Assembly (NCBI RefSeq): GCF_008039575.1
Contig: NZ_VDUY01000003.1
Coordinates: 248,001 to 312,000, forward strand
Source: Zeimonas arvi
GTDB lineage: Bacteria; Pseudomonadota; Gammaproteobacteria; Burkholderiales; Burkholderiaceae_E
Direction of reading: 5' to 3'
DNA: 64,000 nucleotides
Notes under the pieces: generated by a model
What the model saw: the letters and a program-made list of their open reading frames with translations, nothing else
Told to the model about the DNA's origin: nothing
Database searches by the model: none
Shown: positions 35,373 through 44,435 of the stretch, one piece after another
How positions within the stretch are numbered: the first letter of the stretch is position 1
Layout of the letters: every line of letters begins with the position of its first letter
Position numbers and translations under genes: made by a program

Positions 35373-36553
35373 CTCGTGAAGTCGTCATCGTCAGCGGTGT
35401 GCGCACCGCGGTCGGCACCTTCGGCGGAAGCCTGAAGGACCACACCCCCACCCAGCTCGGCGCCGCCGTGGTGCGCGAGGCCGTGTCGCGCGCCGGACTG
35501 GGCGCCGACGACGTCCACCACGTGGTCTTCGGCCACGTCATCAACACCGAGCCGCGCGACATGTACCTCGCCCGCGTGGCGGCGCTGGAAGGCGGCCTGT
35601 CCAAGGACGTCCCCGCAATGACGCTGAACCGCCTGTGCGGCTCCGGCCTCCAGGCGATCGTCTCGGCCTCGCAGGCCATCCTGCTGGGCGACGCCGATGC
35701 GGCCGTGGCCGGCGGCGCCGAGGTGATGAGCCGCGGGCCTTACCACATGCCGAGCGCCCGCTGGGGCGCCCGGATGGGCGACACCAAGGTCGTGGACATG
35801 ATGGTCGGCGCGCTGCACGATCCCTTCCACACGATCCACATGGGCGTCACCGCCGAGAACGTCGCGAAGAAGTGGGGCATCACCCGCGACGAGCAGGATG
35901 CGCTGGCCGTGGAGAGCCATCGGCGCGCCACCGCAGCGATCGCGGCGGGCCGCTTTCGCTCGCAGACGCTGGGCGTCGAGCTGAAGACCCGCAAGGGCGT
36001 CACCGTGTTCGACACCGACGAGCATGTCCGCGCCGACGCCTCGCTCGAGAACATGGCCAAGCTCAAGCCGGTGTTCGTGAAGGAGAACGGTACGGTCACG
36101 CCGGGCAATGCCTCGGGCATCAACGACGGCGCTGCCGCGCTGGTGCTGATGGAGGCCAAGGCCGCCCAGGCCCGCGGCCTGAAGCCGTTGGCCCGACTGG
36201 TCGCCTACGCGCACGCCGGCGTCGATCCCGAGTACATGGGCATCGGTCCGGTGCCGGCCACCCGCAAGGCGCTCGAGAAGGCCGGCCTGAAAGCCTCCGA
36301 CCTGGACGTGATCGAGGCGAACGAGGCCTTCGCGGCGCAGGCCCTGGCGGTCACCAAGGACCTGGGGCTGGATCCGGCCAAGGTGAACCCGAACGGCTCG
36401 GGCATCTCGATCGGCCATCCGGTGGGCGCCACCGGGGCGCTGATCACGGTGAAGGCGGTCTACGAGCTGGAGCGGATCCAGGGTCGGTACGCGCTGGTCA
36501 CGATGTGCATCGGCGGCGGGCAGGGGATCGCCGCCATCTTCGAGCGCGTCTGA
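35369..36553 (+). CDS. bktB: Beta-ketothiolase (BktB type)
   Basis: This 394-residue thiolase is the same length as Cupriavidus necator BktB and matches it along its length (MTREVVIVSGVRTAVGTFGG, FGHVINTEPRDMYLARVAAL, LVDMM-like VVDMMVGALHDPFHTIHMG). Active-site residues are Cys90 in LNRLCGSGLQAI, the His in NPNGSGISIGHPVGATGAL and the Cys in MCIGGGQGIAAIFE. BktB condenses acetyl-CoA with acyl-CoA, including propionyl-CoA, for PHA monomers, and runs in reverse in beta-oxidation. It is coupled to the upstream hydrolase gene. A structured palindromic element begins about 25 bases after its stop. Confidence 0.93.
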   Translation: MTREVVIVSGVRTAVGTFGGSLKDHTPTQLGAAVVREAVSRAGLGADDVHHVVFGHVINTEPRDMYLARVAALEGGLSKDVPAMTLNRLCGSGLQAIVSASQAILLGDADAAVAGGAEVMSRGPYHMPSARWGARMGDTKVVDMMVGALHDPFHTIHMGVTAENVAKKWGITRDEQDALAVESHRRATAAIAAGRFRSQTLGVELKTRKGVTVFDTDEHVRADASLENMAKLKPVFVKENGTVTPGNASGINDGAAALVLMEAKAAQARGLKPLARLVAYAHAGVDPEYMGIGPVPATRKALEKAGLKASDLDVIEANEAFAAQALAVTKDLGLDPAKVNPNGSGISIGHPVGATGALITVKAVYELERIQGRYALVTMCIGGGQGIAAIFERV

Positions 36554-36578
36554 CTCGGGTCTCGCGGCGGCGGCGCGC

Positions 36579-36791
36579 GGCGTGCGGGCGGGCTTGCGCT
36601 TTTCCCGCCCCGAGGCGCTGTCCGCTTCGCGGAAACGCTTGGTCGCGCGGCTGCTCAGCCCCGTCGTGCCCCCGAACTCGCTCCCTTCGGTCGCTCGGAC
36701 AGGGGGGCACTCGCGCTACGCGCGCCGGGTCTTCGCTGCGCTCCCGCGCCAGCGCCAAGGGGCGGGAAAAGCGCAAGCCCACCCGCCCGCC
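36579..36791 (+). repeat. Cloverleaf-like palindromic element 1, 3' of bktB
   Basis: This 213-bp element starts 25 bases after bktB. Outer arms of 22 bases pair perfectly (36590-36611 with 36759-36780) and extend imperfectly to the ends given. Inside are a 37-base conserved block L (36615-36651, containing a CCGC-TTC-GCGG hairpin), an inner hairpin (GTGCCCCC 36666-36673 with GGGGGCAC 36703-36710), and a 37-base conserved block R (36719-36755, preceded by a CGCG-CTA-CGCG hairpin). Blocks L and R recur exactly in element 2, but the outer and inner stems have different sequences there, each still self-complementary. Read along the bktB transcript the order is L then R. Confidence 0.8.
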
Positions 36792-37009
36792 GAGGACGCG
36801 TCGTGAGCACGCGAGGACCGTCGGCCCCCAGGTGGCGGTTCGCGGACACCAGCCTGCAGCCGCCGACGAGCGCCTCGTCGCGTGAGTCGACTCTGGCACA
36901 CACACGAACCGTTACTCGAAGCTCGCACTGGCGCACGCGCCGATCGACCAGCGGCCGCTAACCGAGCGCGAAGGCAGAGTGCGCGCCTGATCGCGCCACC
37001 ACGATCCGG
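36792..37009. other. 218-bp spacer between the two palindromic elements
   Basis: This stretch lies between the elements and is the least structured part of the bktB-MFS gap. I see no convincing gene here: open frames that cross it continue into the palindromes on both strands and look like artefacts of high GC content. A CACACACAC run lies at about 36897-36905. No promoter or known site was recognised. Confidence 0.6.
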
Positions 37010-37226
37010 GCGCGGTGCGCGGGAGGCTCGGCGTGGGGCCCCTGTGCGCTGGCGCGGGAGCGCAGCGAAGACCCGGCGCGCGAAGCGCGAGCGGAACGCT
37101 GTCCGAGGCCCGCCACAGGCGGGCCGAGTTGCGTTCCGCGACGGGGCCGAGCGGCCGCGCGACCAAGCGTTTCCGCGAAGCGGACAGCGCGCCGGGGCCT
37201 CGCGCCGAGCCTCCCGCGCACCGCGC
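37010..37226 (-). repeat. Cloverleaf-like palindromic element 2, 3' of the MFS gene, inverted relative to element 1
   Basis: This 217-bp element ends 21 bases after the MFS gene stop (minus-strand sense). Outer arms of 24 bases pair perfectly (37010-37033 with 37203-37226). Block L lies at 37154-37190 and block R at 37046-37082, each an exact reverse complement of those in element 1. The inner hairpin is CGGAACGC (37092-37099) with GCGTTCCG (37131-37138), enclosing GGCCCGCC-ACA-GGCGGGCC (37107-37125). Stems differ in sequence from element 1 but keep pairing. Read along the MFS transcript the order is again L then R. Confidence 0.8.
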
Positions 37227-37247
37227 GTCGCAAGGCCCCGAGCGAGA

Positions 37248-38486
37248 TCAGGCCGCCGACGCGACCCGCCGCTCCCCGAGCGGCCGCGGGTCGATCGGCG
37301 CATGCACCAGCGCGGCGAAGAGCCCGAAGCCGATCACCAGCGCCCACGCCAGATCGTAGTTCCCGAACTGGTCGAAGAAGCGTCCGCCCAGCCATGCCCC
37401 GAGGAAACTGCCGATCTGGTGACCGAAGAACACGATGCCGCCCAGCAGCCCCAGGTACTTCACGCCCCAGACCTGCCCGACCAGCGCGTTGGTGAGCGGC
37501 ACGGTGGACAGCCACAGCAGGCCGATCGCGGCGCTGAAGAGCCACACCGACCAGGTGGTGAGCGGCGCGAGCAGGAACAGGCCGATCACCACCGAGCGGG
37601 CGATGTAGATGCCCGAGAGCAGCCACTTCTTCGGATAGCGCTGGCCGAGCATGCCGGCGCCCAGCGAGCCGATCACGTTGAACAGGCCGATCAGCGCGAT
37701 CGCCGCGGCGCCGACCTTGCCGGGCATGCCCTTGTCGAGCAGGTAGGCCGGCAGGTGCAGCTGCAGGAATACGATCTGCAGCCCGCAGACGAAGTAGCCC
37801 CAGAACAGCAGGTGGAAGCTGCGGTCGCCGAAGGCGTCGCGCAGGCCGTCGGCCAGCCGGACCTCGGCACCCTGCCCCGGCACCGGGGCATCGCCGCGCA
37901 CGCCGAAGGCGAGCAACACGATCCCGCCGACGATGACGGCATGCAGGACCAGCGCGGTCTGCCAGCCCAGGTCGGCGATCATCCACCCGGCCAGCGGCAG
38001 GAACAGGAACTGCCCGAAGGAGCCCGAGGCGACGCCGATGCCGAAGGCGAGGCTGCGCTTCTCGGCGGGCACCAGCTTGCCGAGCGTGGCCAGGATGATG
38101 CCGAAACTGGTGCCGCCGATCGCCACGCCGATCAGCAGGCCGGCCGAGAAGGTCAGCCCCAGGCCGGTCTCGGCCCAGGCCATGCCCAGCAGGCCGAGCA
38201 CGTAGAGCACGCCGCCCAGCAGCAGCGTGCGCAGCGAGCCGTACTTGTCGGCCATGGCGCCGAGGAAGGAGCCGCCGATGCCCCACATCAGGTTCTGGAT
38301 CGCGATAGCCAGCGAGAAGGTCTCGCGCGACCAGCCGCGAGCCTGCGTCATCTCGGGCAGGAACAGGCCGAACGAGGAGCGCGCGCCGGTGGAGATGACC
38401 AGGATCGCGCAGCCGAACAGCAGGACCTTCAGGTACGACGAGGCGGCCGGCGCGCCCGCACCGACCGGCGAACTCGGGACGCTCAT
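37248..38486 (-). CDS. Major facilitator superfamily transporter
   Basis: This 412-residue protein has twelve predicted membrane segments. Landmarks include STGARSSFGLFLPEMTQARG, SLAIAIQNLMWGIGGSFLGAMADKYGS (as two pieces) with the MFS loop 2-3 motif, and IGVASGSFGQFLFLPLAGWM. It resembles the oxalate/formate antiporter-like or monocarboxylate-type MFS group, but the substrate is not clear. It begins 3 bases downstream of the hemL stop on the same strand, so co-transcription is likely. A palindromic element follows its stop. Confidence 0.88.
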   Translation of the reverse strand: MSVPSSPVGAGAPAASSYLKVLLFGCAILVISTGARSSFGLFLPEMTQARGWSRETFSLAIAIQNLMWGIGGSFLGAMADKYGSLRTLLLGGVLYVLGLLGMAWAETGLGLTFSAGLLIGVAIGGTSFGIILATLGKLVPAEKRSLAFGIGVASGSFGQFLFLPLAGWMIADLGWQTALVLHAVIVGGIVLLAFGVRGDAPVPGQGAEVRLADGLRDAFGDRSFHLLFWGYFVCGLQIVFLQLHLPAYLLDKGMPGKVGAAAIALIGLFNVIGSLGAGMLGQRYPKKWLLSGIYIARSVVIGLFLLAPLTTWSVWLFSAAIGLLWLSTVPLTNALVGQVWGVKYLGLLGGIVFFGHQIGSFLGAWLGGRFFDQFGNYDLAWALVIGFGLFAALVHAPIDPRPLGERRVASAA

Positions 38487-38489
38487 CCC

Positions 38490-39770
38490 TCAGGCTACCG
38501 CTTTCAGCGCGTCGCGGGCCGCGGCGATCGTGGCGTCGATGTCGGCGTCAGAGTGCGCCGAAGAGAAGAAGAAGGCCTCGACCGGCGACGGCGGGAGGTA
38601 GACGCCCGCGTCGAGCATCAGGTGGTAGAAGCGCTTGAAGCGATCTACGTCCTGGCGCTGGACCTCCGCGAAGCTCGCCGGCGGCTGGGGCAGCATGTAG
38701 AGGCCCGCCATGCCGCCGCGATGCCGGGCGCAGAATGCCACGCCGGCCTCGCGGGCCGCGTCGTTCAGCCCGGCGACCAGCCGGCTGCAACGCTCGCCCA
38801 GCCGCTCGAAGAAGCCGGGCTCCCGGATCAGGTCGATCGTGGCGATGCCAGCGGCCATGGCGATCGGGTTGCCCGACAGCGTGCCTGCCTGGTACACGGT
38901 CCCGAGCGGGGCCATCATCTCCATGACTTTCGCCGGACCGCCGATCGCGCCGACCGGCATGCCGCCGCCGATCACCTTGCCGAAGGCCGACAGGTCGGGC
39001 GTGATGCCGACCAGTTCCTGCGCGCCGCCCAGCGCGACGCGGAAGCCCGACATGACCTCGTCGAAGATCAGCAGCGCGCCGTGCCGGGTGCACAGCTCGC
39101 GCAGGCCCTCGAGAAAGCCGGGCTTCGGCACGATCAGGTTCATGTTGCCGGGCATGGGCTCGACCATCACGCAGGCGATTCGCCCGCCATGCTCGGCGAA
39201 CAGCGCCTCGACGCTGGCCAGGTCGTTGTACTGCGCGACCAGCGTGTGCCTGGCGAGATCGGCCGGAACGCCGGCCGAACTGGGGGTGCCGAAGGCCAGT
39301 GCGCCCGAGCCCGCCTTGACCAGCAGGCTGTCCGCGGTGCCGTGGTAGCAGCCCTCGAATTTCACGATCGCGTCGCGGCCGGTGAAACCGCGCGCCAGTC
39401 GCAGCGCCGACATCGCGGCTTCGGTGCCCGAGCTGGTGAAGCGCACCCGCTCGACGTGCGGGAAGATCCCGCAGATGCGCTCGGCGAGTTCGGTCTCCAT
39501 GACGTTGGGCGCGCCGTAGGACAGGCCGTCGCGCGCCGCGCGCGTGACCGCCTCGATCACCTTCGGGTGCGACTGGCCGACGATCATCGGCCCCCAGGAG
39601 CCCAGATAGTCGATGTAGCGGCGGCCCTCGACGTCCCACATGTAGGCGCCCTCGGCGCGGGCGATGAAGCGCGGCGTGCCGCCGACCGCGCGAAAGGCGC
39701 GCACGGCGGAGTTCACGCCGCCGACCAGGACGCGCTGCGCGCGCTCGAATTCCGAAGCGTTGGTGCTCAT
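38490..39770 (-). CDS. hemL: Glutamate-1-semialdehyde 2,1-aminomutase
   Basis: HemL makes 5-aminolevulinate from glutamate-1-semialdehyde in C5-pathway haem synthesis, using pyridoxal phosphate. The 426-residue protein has the family start ([22 protein letters not shown]), [38 protein letters not shown], and the PLP-binding Lys in [19 protein letters not shown]. It is full length. It pairs with hemH elsewhere in the window. It is followed by the MFS gene with only 3 bases between. Confidence 0.96.
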   Translation of the reverse strand: MSTNASEFERAQRVLVGGVNSAVRAFRAVGGTPRFIARAEGAYMWDVEGRRYIDYLGSWGPMIVGQSHPKVIEAVTRAARDGLSYGAPNVMETELAERICGIFPHVERVRFTSSGTEAAMSALRLARGFTGRDAIVKFEGCYHGTADSLLVKAGSGALAFGTPSSAGVPADLARHTLVAQYNDLASVEALFAEHGGRIACVMVEPMPGNMNLIVPKPGFLEGLRELCTRHGALLIFDEVMSGFRVALGGAQELVGITPDLSAFGKVIGGGMPVGAIGGPAKVMEMMAPLGTVYQAGTLSGNPIAMAAGIATIDLIREPGFFERLGERCSRLVAGLNDAAREAGVAFCARHRGGMAGLYMLPQPPASFAEVQRQDVDRFKRFYHLMLDAGVYLPPSPVEAFFFSSAHSDADIDATIAAARDALKAVA

Positions 39771-39833
39771 GGGACGGGGGCTCGAATCGGGTGGGGAAAG
39801 GCGCCCGGCGCGCGCCGGGCCGAAGCCCGAAGT

Positions 39834-42632
39834 CTAATGGATCGCCGTGACCCTGACCGCGCAGTGCTTGAAGCCGGGGATCTTGCCGAAGGGGTCGAGC
39901 GCCGGGTGGGTCAGCAGGTTGGCCGCGGCCTCCGCGTAGGCAAAGGGGATGAACACGCTGCCGACCGGCACGCCGTCGTCGGCGCGCGCGACCAGCGCGA
40001 TCTCCCCGCGCCGCGACGCGACCCGTATGCGTTCGCCCGCGGCCAGGCCGAGCACCGCAAGGTCGCGCGGATTGAGCGAGACGGTGGGATGCGGCTCGAT
40101 CGCATCGAGCACGGTGGCCCGCCGGGTCATCGCGCCAGTGTGCCAGTGCTCGAGCTGCCGGCCGGTGATCAGCGTCATCGGCCAGTCGGCGTCGGGCAGT
40201 TCGGCGCCGGGGCTGGGCAAGGCGGGCACGAAGCGCCCGCGCCCGTCCGCGGTGGGGAAGCGCTCGCGGAACACCACCGGCTCGCCGGAGGACGTCTCGT
40301 CGGGACAGGGATAGGTGACCGCGCCTTCGCGCTCGAGCCGCTCCCAGGAGATCCCGTGGATGGACGGCATCAGGCCGCGCATTTCCTCGAAGACCTCGCG
40401 CGGATGCGCGTAGGTCCAGTCCAGCCCGAGCCGGCGAGCGATGTCGACGAGGATCGCGAGGTCCTGGCGCGCCTGCCCGGGCGGCTGCAGGGCCTGGCGC
40501 GCGAGCTGCACGATCCGGTCGGTGTTGGTGAAGCTGCCGGTCTTCTCCGGGAAGGCCGAGGCCGGGAGGATGACGTCGGCCAGCACCGCAGTCTCGGTCG
40601 GGAAGATGTCCTGCACCACCAGCATCTCGAGGCTGGCCAGCGCGGCGCGCGCATGGTGGAGGTCCGGGTCGGACATCGCCGGGTTCTCGCCCATCACGTA
40701 CAGGCCGCGGATCTCGCCCGCCAGCGCCGCGTTCATGATCTCGACCACGGTGAGGCCGGGCTCGCGATCCAGAGCCATGCCCCAGGCCCGCTCGAAGGCG
40801 GCGGCGGCCTGCGCGTCGCCCACCCGGTGGTAGTCGGGCAGCATCATCGGGATGAGCCCGGCGTCGGAAGCGCCCTGCACGTTGTTCTGGCCGCGCAGCG
40901 GGTGAAGCCCGGTGCCGGGCCGGCCGATCTGGCCGGTGACCAGCGCCAGAGCGATCAGGCAGCGCGCGTTGTCGGTGCCGTGCACGTGCTGCGAGATGCC
41001 CATGCCCCACAGGATCATCGATGCGCGGCTGCGCGCGTAGTCCCGCGCGACCTCGCGGATCAGCTCGGCGGGAATCCCGCAGACCGGCGCCATCGCCTCG
41101 GGCGAGCAGTGCGCGACGGCCTTGCGCAGCGCGTCGAAGTCCCGCGTGCGCTCGCGCACGAATGCCTCGTCGACCAGTCCCTCCGCGATGATCGTGTGCA
41201 GCATCGCATCGAGCAGCGCCACGTCGGTGTCGGGCCGGAACTGAAGCACCCGCGTGGCGTGGCGGGCCAGCTCGGTGCGCCGCGGGTCGGCCACCACCAG
41301 CTTCGCACCGCGCCTTGCGGCGTTCTTGATCCAGGTGGCGGCCACCGGGTGGTTGACCGTGGGATTGGCGCCGATCACGAAGATGAGCCCGGCCTGCATC
41401 ACGTCGGCCACCTGGTTGGACACCGCCCCCGAGCCGATGCCCTCGAGCAGCGCCGCGACCGACGAGGCATGGCACAGCCGCGTGCAATGGTCCACGTTGT
41501 TCGACCCGAAGCCGGTGCGCACCAGCTTCTGGAACAGGTAGGCCTCCTCGTTGCTGCCCTTGGCGGAGCCGAAGCCGGCCAGCGCGCGCGGGCCGTGCAC
41601 CGGATGACCGTCGGTCCCGTCGCGGATCGCCGCCAGGCCGCCGCCGGCGATCTCGAGCGCTTCGTCCCAGCTCGCCTCGCGGAACTGCTCGCGCCAGTTC
41701 GCCGGCACGCGGCCGAACACCGGTCTCTTCGGCGCGCCCGGCTTGCGCACCAGCGGCACGGTGAGCCGCTCGGGGCTGGCCACGTAGTCGAAGCCGAAGC
41801 GGCCCTTGACGCACAGGCGTCCGTGATTGGCCGGTCCGTCGCGGCCATCCACGCTCACGATTCGCTCGCCGCCTGGAGCCTTCTCGATCTGGAAGCTGAG
41901 CTGGCAGCCGACCCCGCAGAAGGGGCACAGCGAGTCGACCTGCCGCTCGCCGGGGCCGGTCACCGTCTCGCCCTGCACCCGGGGCAGCAGCGCTCCGGTG
42001 GGACAGGCCTGCACGCACTCGCCGCAGCCCACGCAGGTCGAGCCGCCCATCGGGTCGGCCTGGTCGAAGACGATGCGCGCCGCGTCGCCGCGCCAGGCGT
42101 ATCCGATGACGTCGTTGGCCTGCTCCTCGCGGCAGGCCCGCACGCAGCGCCCGCACTGGATGCAGGCGTCGAGTTGCACCGCGATGGCCGGGTGGGTGAG
42201 ATCCGGCGCCGGCTGCGCGCGCGCGGTGAAACGCGGCGCCTCGACACCGAGCGCGCCGGCCCAGCGTCCCAGTTCCGAGTGCTCGGCGTGGCCGCCTGCC
42301 GGGGCGTCGGCCAGCAACAGCTCGAGCACGGTCTTCTGCGAGCGACGGGCCCGCACGCCGGTGGCGCTGACCTTCATCCCGGTGGCGGGCGCGCGGCAGC
42401 AGGACGCCGCGAGGGTGCGCTCGCCGTCGATCTCGACGACGCAGGCGCGGCAGTTGCCGTCCGGCCTGAGGCCCGGCTTGTGGCACAGGTGCGGGATCTC
42501 GACGCCGTGGCGCTGCGCGGCCTCGAGGATCGATTCGCCCGGCAGGGCCTCCACCGGCCGGCCGTCGAGCTCGAAGGCGATCGCGGACGACGCGGCGCCG
42601 CCCTGCGCGCCGGCGGGCAGGCCGCCGTTCAT
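39834..42632 (-). CDS. fdsA: NAD-linked formate dehydrogenase, molybdopterin catalytic subunit (FdsA type)
   Basis: This 932-residue protein is the catalytic subunit of a soluble NAD+-dependent formate dehydrogenase. In order it has a [2Fe-2S] domain (CHKPGLRPDGNCRACVVE, ASCCRAP), two [4Fe-4S] sites (ACIQCGRCVRACREEQ, CVGCGECVQACPTGAL), a further [4Fe-4S] site at the start of the molybdopterin domain (CPFCGVGCQLSF, CVKGRFGFDY) and a molybdenum active site VDHCTRLCHASSV with Cys rather than selenocysteine. The C-terminal domain has ITGRQLEHWHTGAMTRR. The ATG at 42632 overlaps the stop of the partner gene (ATGA). It is close to Cupriavidus FdsA in length. Confidence 0.92.
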   Translation of the reverse strand: MNGGLPAGAQGGAASSAIAFELDGRPVEALPGESILEAAQRHGVEIPHLCHKPGLRPDGNCRACVVEIDGERTLAASCCRAPATGMKVSATGVRARRSQKTVLELLLADAPAGGHAEHSELGRWAGALGVEAPRFTARAQPAPDLTHPAIAVQLDACIQCGRCVRACREEQANDVIGYAWRGDAARIVFDQADPMGGSTCVGCGECVQACPTGALLPRVQGETVTGPGERQVDSLCPFCGVGCQLSFQIEKAPGGERIVSVDGRDGPANHGRLCVKGRFGFDYVASPERLTVPLVRKPGAPKRPVFGRVPANWREQFREASWDEALEIAGGGLAAIRDGTDGHPVHGPRALAGFGSAKGSNEEAYLFQKLVRTGFGSNNVDHCTRLCHASSVAALLEGIGSGAVSNQVADVMQAGLIFVIGANPTVNHPVAATWIKNAARRGAKLVVADPRRTELARHATRVLQFRPDTDVALLDAMLHTIIAEGLVDEAFVRERTRDFDALRKAVAHCSPEAMAPVCGIPAELIREVARDYARSRASMILWGMGISQHVHGTDNARCLIALALVTGQIGRPGTGLHPLRGQNNVQGASDAGLIPMMLPDYHRVGDAQAAAAFERAWGMALDREPGLTVVEIMNAALAGEIRGLYVMGENPAMSDPDLHHARAALASLEMLVVQDIFPTETAVLADVILPASAFPEKTGSFTNTDRIVQLARQALQPPGQARQDLAILVDIARRLGLDWTYAHPREVFEEMRGLMPSIHGISWERLEREGAVTYPCPDETSSGEPVVFRERFPTADGRGRFVPALPSPGAELPDADWPMTLITGRQLEHWHTGAMTRRATVLDAIEPHPTVSLNPRDLAVLGLAAGERIRVASRRGEIALVARADDGVPVGSVFIPFAYAEAAANLLTHPALDPFGKIPGFKHCAVRVTAIH

Positions 42633-44389
42633 GGCCGGCCCTCCCCGCCTCGTGGCGACGCGTTCGGCCCCTGTCCGCCCGGCCCCTCCAGCTCTTGCGG
42701 GAACCAGCGGATGACTGCGCGCACCGGATTCGGCGCGGCCTGGCCGAGCCCGCAGATCGAGGCGTCGGCCATCGCCGCGGACAGGTCCTCGAGCAACGCG
42801 CCGTCCCAGTCCGGGGCGCGCAGCAGCTCGGCCGCCTTCGCGGTGCCCGCGCGACAAGGCGTGCACTGGCCGCAGGACTCGTGGCGGAAGAAATCCATCA
42901 GGTTGACCGCGACGTCGCGGGCGCGGTCGTGCTGCGAGAGCACGACGATGGCCGCCGAGCCGATGAAGCTGCCGTGCGGCTGCAGCGTGTCGAAGTCCAG
43001 CGGCAGGTCGGCCAGCGAAGCCGGCAGGATGCCCCCTGAGGCGCCGCCCGGCAGGTAGCCATAGAGTTCGTGCCCCTCGGCCATGCCGCCGCAGTGCTCG
43101 TCGATCAGCTCGCGCAGGGTGATGCCGGCCGGCGCGCGCTTGACCCCGGGCTGGCGCACGCGCCCCGACACCGAGAAGAGCCTCAGCCCTCGCCGGCCTC
43201 GCCGGCCGTGCGCCGCGAAGGCGGAGCCGTCGGGCGATCCCCCGGCATCCGCCGGCTCGGACAGGATGGCCGCCACGCGATCCAGAGTCTCGACGTTGTG
43301 CACCAGCGTGGGCCGGCCGAACAGGCCGACCTGGGCGACGTAGGGCGGGCGCAGCCGGGGCATGCCGCGCTTGCCCTCGATCGACTCGATCAGGGCGCTT
43401 TCCTCGCCGCAGATGTAGGCCCCCGCGCCGCGGCGCAGGTGGATCGCGGGCAGGCGCAGACCGGCCAGCGCCGGATGGCCGCGCAGCGCGGCCAGCTCGC
43501 GCTCGAGCAGGGCACGCACGCCCGCGTACTCGTCGCGCAGGTAGATCCAGCATTCGTCGCAGCCGGCCGCCGCGGCGGCGATCAGCATTCCTTCGATCAT
43601 CCGGTGCGGCGCGGTCTCCAGGCAGTGGCGGTCCTTGAAGGTGCCGGGCTCGCCTTCGTCGGCGTTGACCACCAGGGCCCGCGGACCGGGCTGCGCCGCG
43701 ACCGCGCGCCACTTGCGCACCGCCGGGAAGCCCGCGCCGCCGAGCCCGCGCAGCCCGGAAGCCTCGAGCCTGGCAAGCGCATCGTTGCGATCCAGCGTGG
43801 CGAGCGCGCGATAGCCGCCTGCGCGCAGATAGGCGTCGAGGTCCTGCGCCGGCGGCAGCGGGCACTCGCGCAGCCCCGCATCGACCGCATCGCGCACGGC
43901 CCGCGGCGTGGCGCCGCCCACCGGATAGCGGCCCACGACCGCCACCGGCGCCTGCTCGCAACGGCCCACGCAGGGCACCCGCTGCACGCGAACGCCCGCG
44001 CCGAGCAGCGCCGGCAAGGCATCGGCGAGCGCCTCGGCGCCGGCCATCGCGCACGAGACCGATTCGCAGACCCTCACGGTGAGCGAAGGAGGCGCGGCCG
44101 CGCCGTCGGCGACCAGGTCGAAGTGGTGATAGAAGCTCGCGACCTCGAAGACCTCGGCCTGCGACAGCCGCATTTCCTCGGCCAGCGCCGCGAGCATGGC
44201 CGCGCTCAGGCAGCCTTCGGCGTCCTGGATCCGGTGGAGGTGCTCGATCAGCAGGTCGCGTCGGCGCGGCGCATCGCCGAGCAGGGCCCGGATCCGGGCG
44301 CGGCTCGCCGCGTCGGGCTGCCGTCCCTTGGGCCGGCCGGCGGGACGGCGAAACGTGATCGGGATTTCCTGCGTGTCGGTGCGATCCAT
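42629..44389 (-). CDS. Formate dehydrogenase NAD+-reducing subunit, NuoE-NuoF fusion (FdsG-FdsB type)
   Basis: This 586-residue protein joins the two diaphorase subunits. Residues about 30-185 are NuoE/FdsG-like, with [2Fe-2S] Cys in CESVSCAMAG and CVGRCEQAP. Residues about 190-560 are NuoF/FdsB-like, with FMN site GLRGLGGAGFPAVRKW, NAD site RRGAGAYICGEESALIESIE and [4Fe-4S] motif ESCGQCTPCRAGT. It passes electrons from formate to NAD+. In Cupriavidus these are separate genes, so the fusion is notable, although fused forms occur elsewhere. An Arg/Gly-rich linker (AAHGRRGRRGLRLF) is present. No FdhD or FdsD gene is adjacent. Confidence 0.9.
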   Translation of the reverse strand: MDRTDTQEIPITFRRPAGRPKGRQPDAASRARIRALLGDAPRRRDLLIEHLHRIQDAEGCLSAAMLAALAEEMRLSQAEVFEVASFYHHFDLVADGAAAPPSLTVRVCESVSCAMAGAEALADALPALLGAGVRVQRVPCVGRCEQAPVAVVGRYPVGGATPRAVRDAVDAGLRECPLPPAQDLDAYLRAGGYRALATLDRNDALARLEASGLRGLGGAGFPAVRKWRAVAAQPGPRALVVNADEGEPGTFKDRHCLETAPHRMIEGMLIAAAAAGCDECWIYLRDEYAGVRALLERELAALRGHPALAGLRLPAIHLRRGAGAYICGEESALIESIEGKRGMPRLRPPYVAQVGLFGRPTLVHNVETLDRVAAILSEPADAGGSPDGSAFAAHGRRGRRGLRLFSVSGRVRQPGVKRAPAGITLRELIDEHCGGMAEGHELYGYLPGGASGGILPASLADLPLDFDTLQPHGSFIGSAAIVVLSQHDRARDVAVNLMDFFRHESCGQCTPCRAGTAKAAELLRAPDWDGALLEDLSAAMADASICGLGQAAPNPVRAVIRWFPQELEGPGGQGPNASPRGGEGRP

Positions 44390-44435
44390 GTCGCGGACTC
44401 TAGCAGCGCCGGCGCCGACGCGGCACGGTAGTCGC

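Noticed and set aside
36554-37247. Short open frames between bktB and the MFS gene as real genes
   Set aside because: The peptides are repeat-derived, appear on both strands and lack ribosome-binding sites.
36882-43058. A 2058-codon plus-strand open frame across the MFS, hemL and fdsA genes
   Set aside because: It overlaps three certain genes on the other strand and has no conserved motif.
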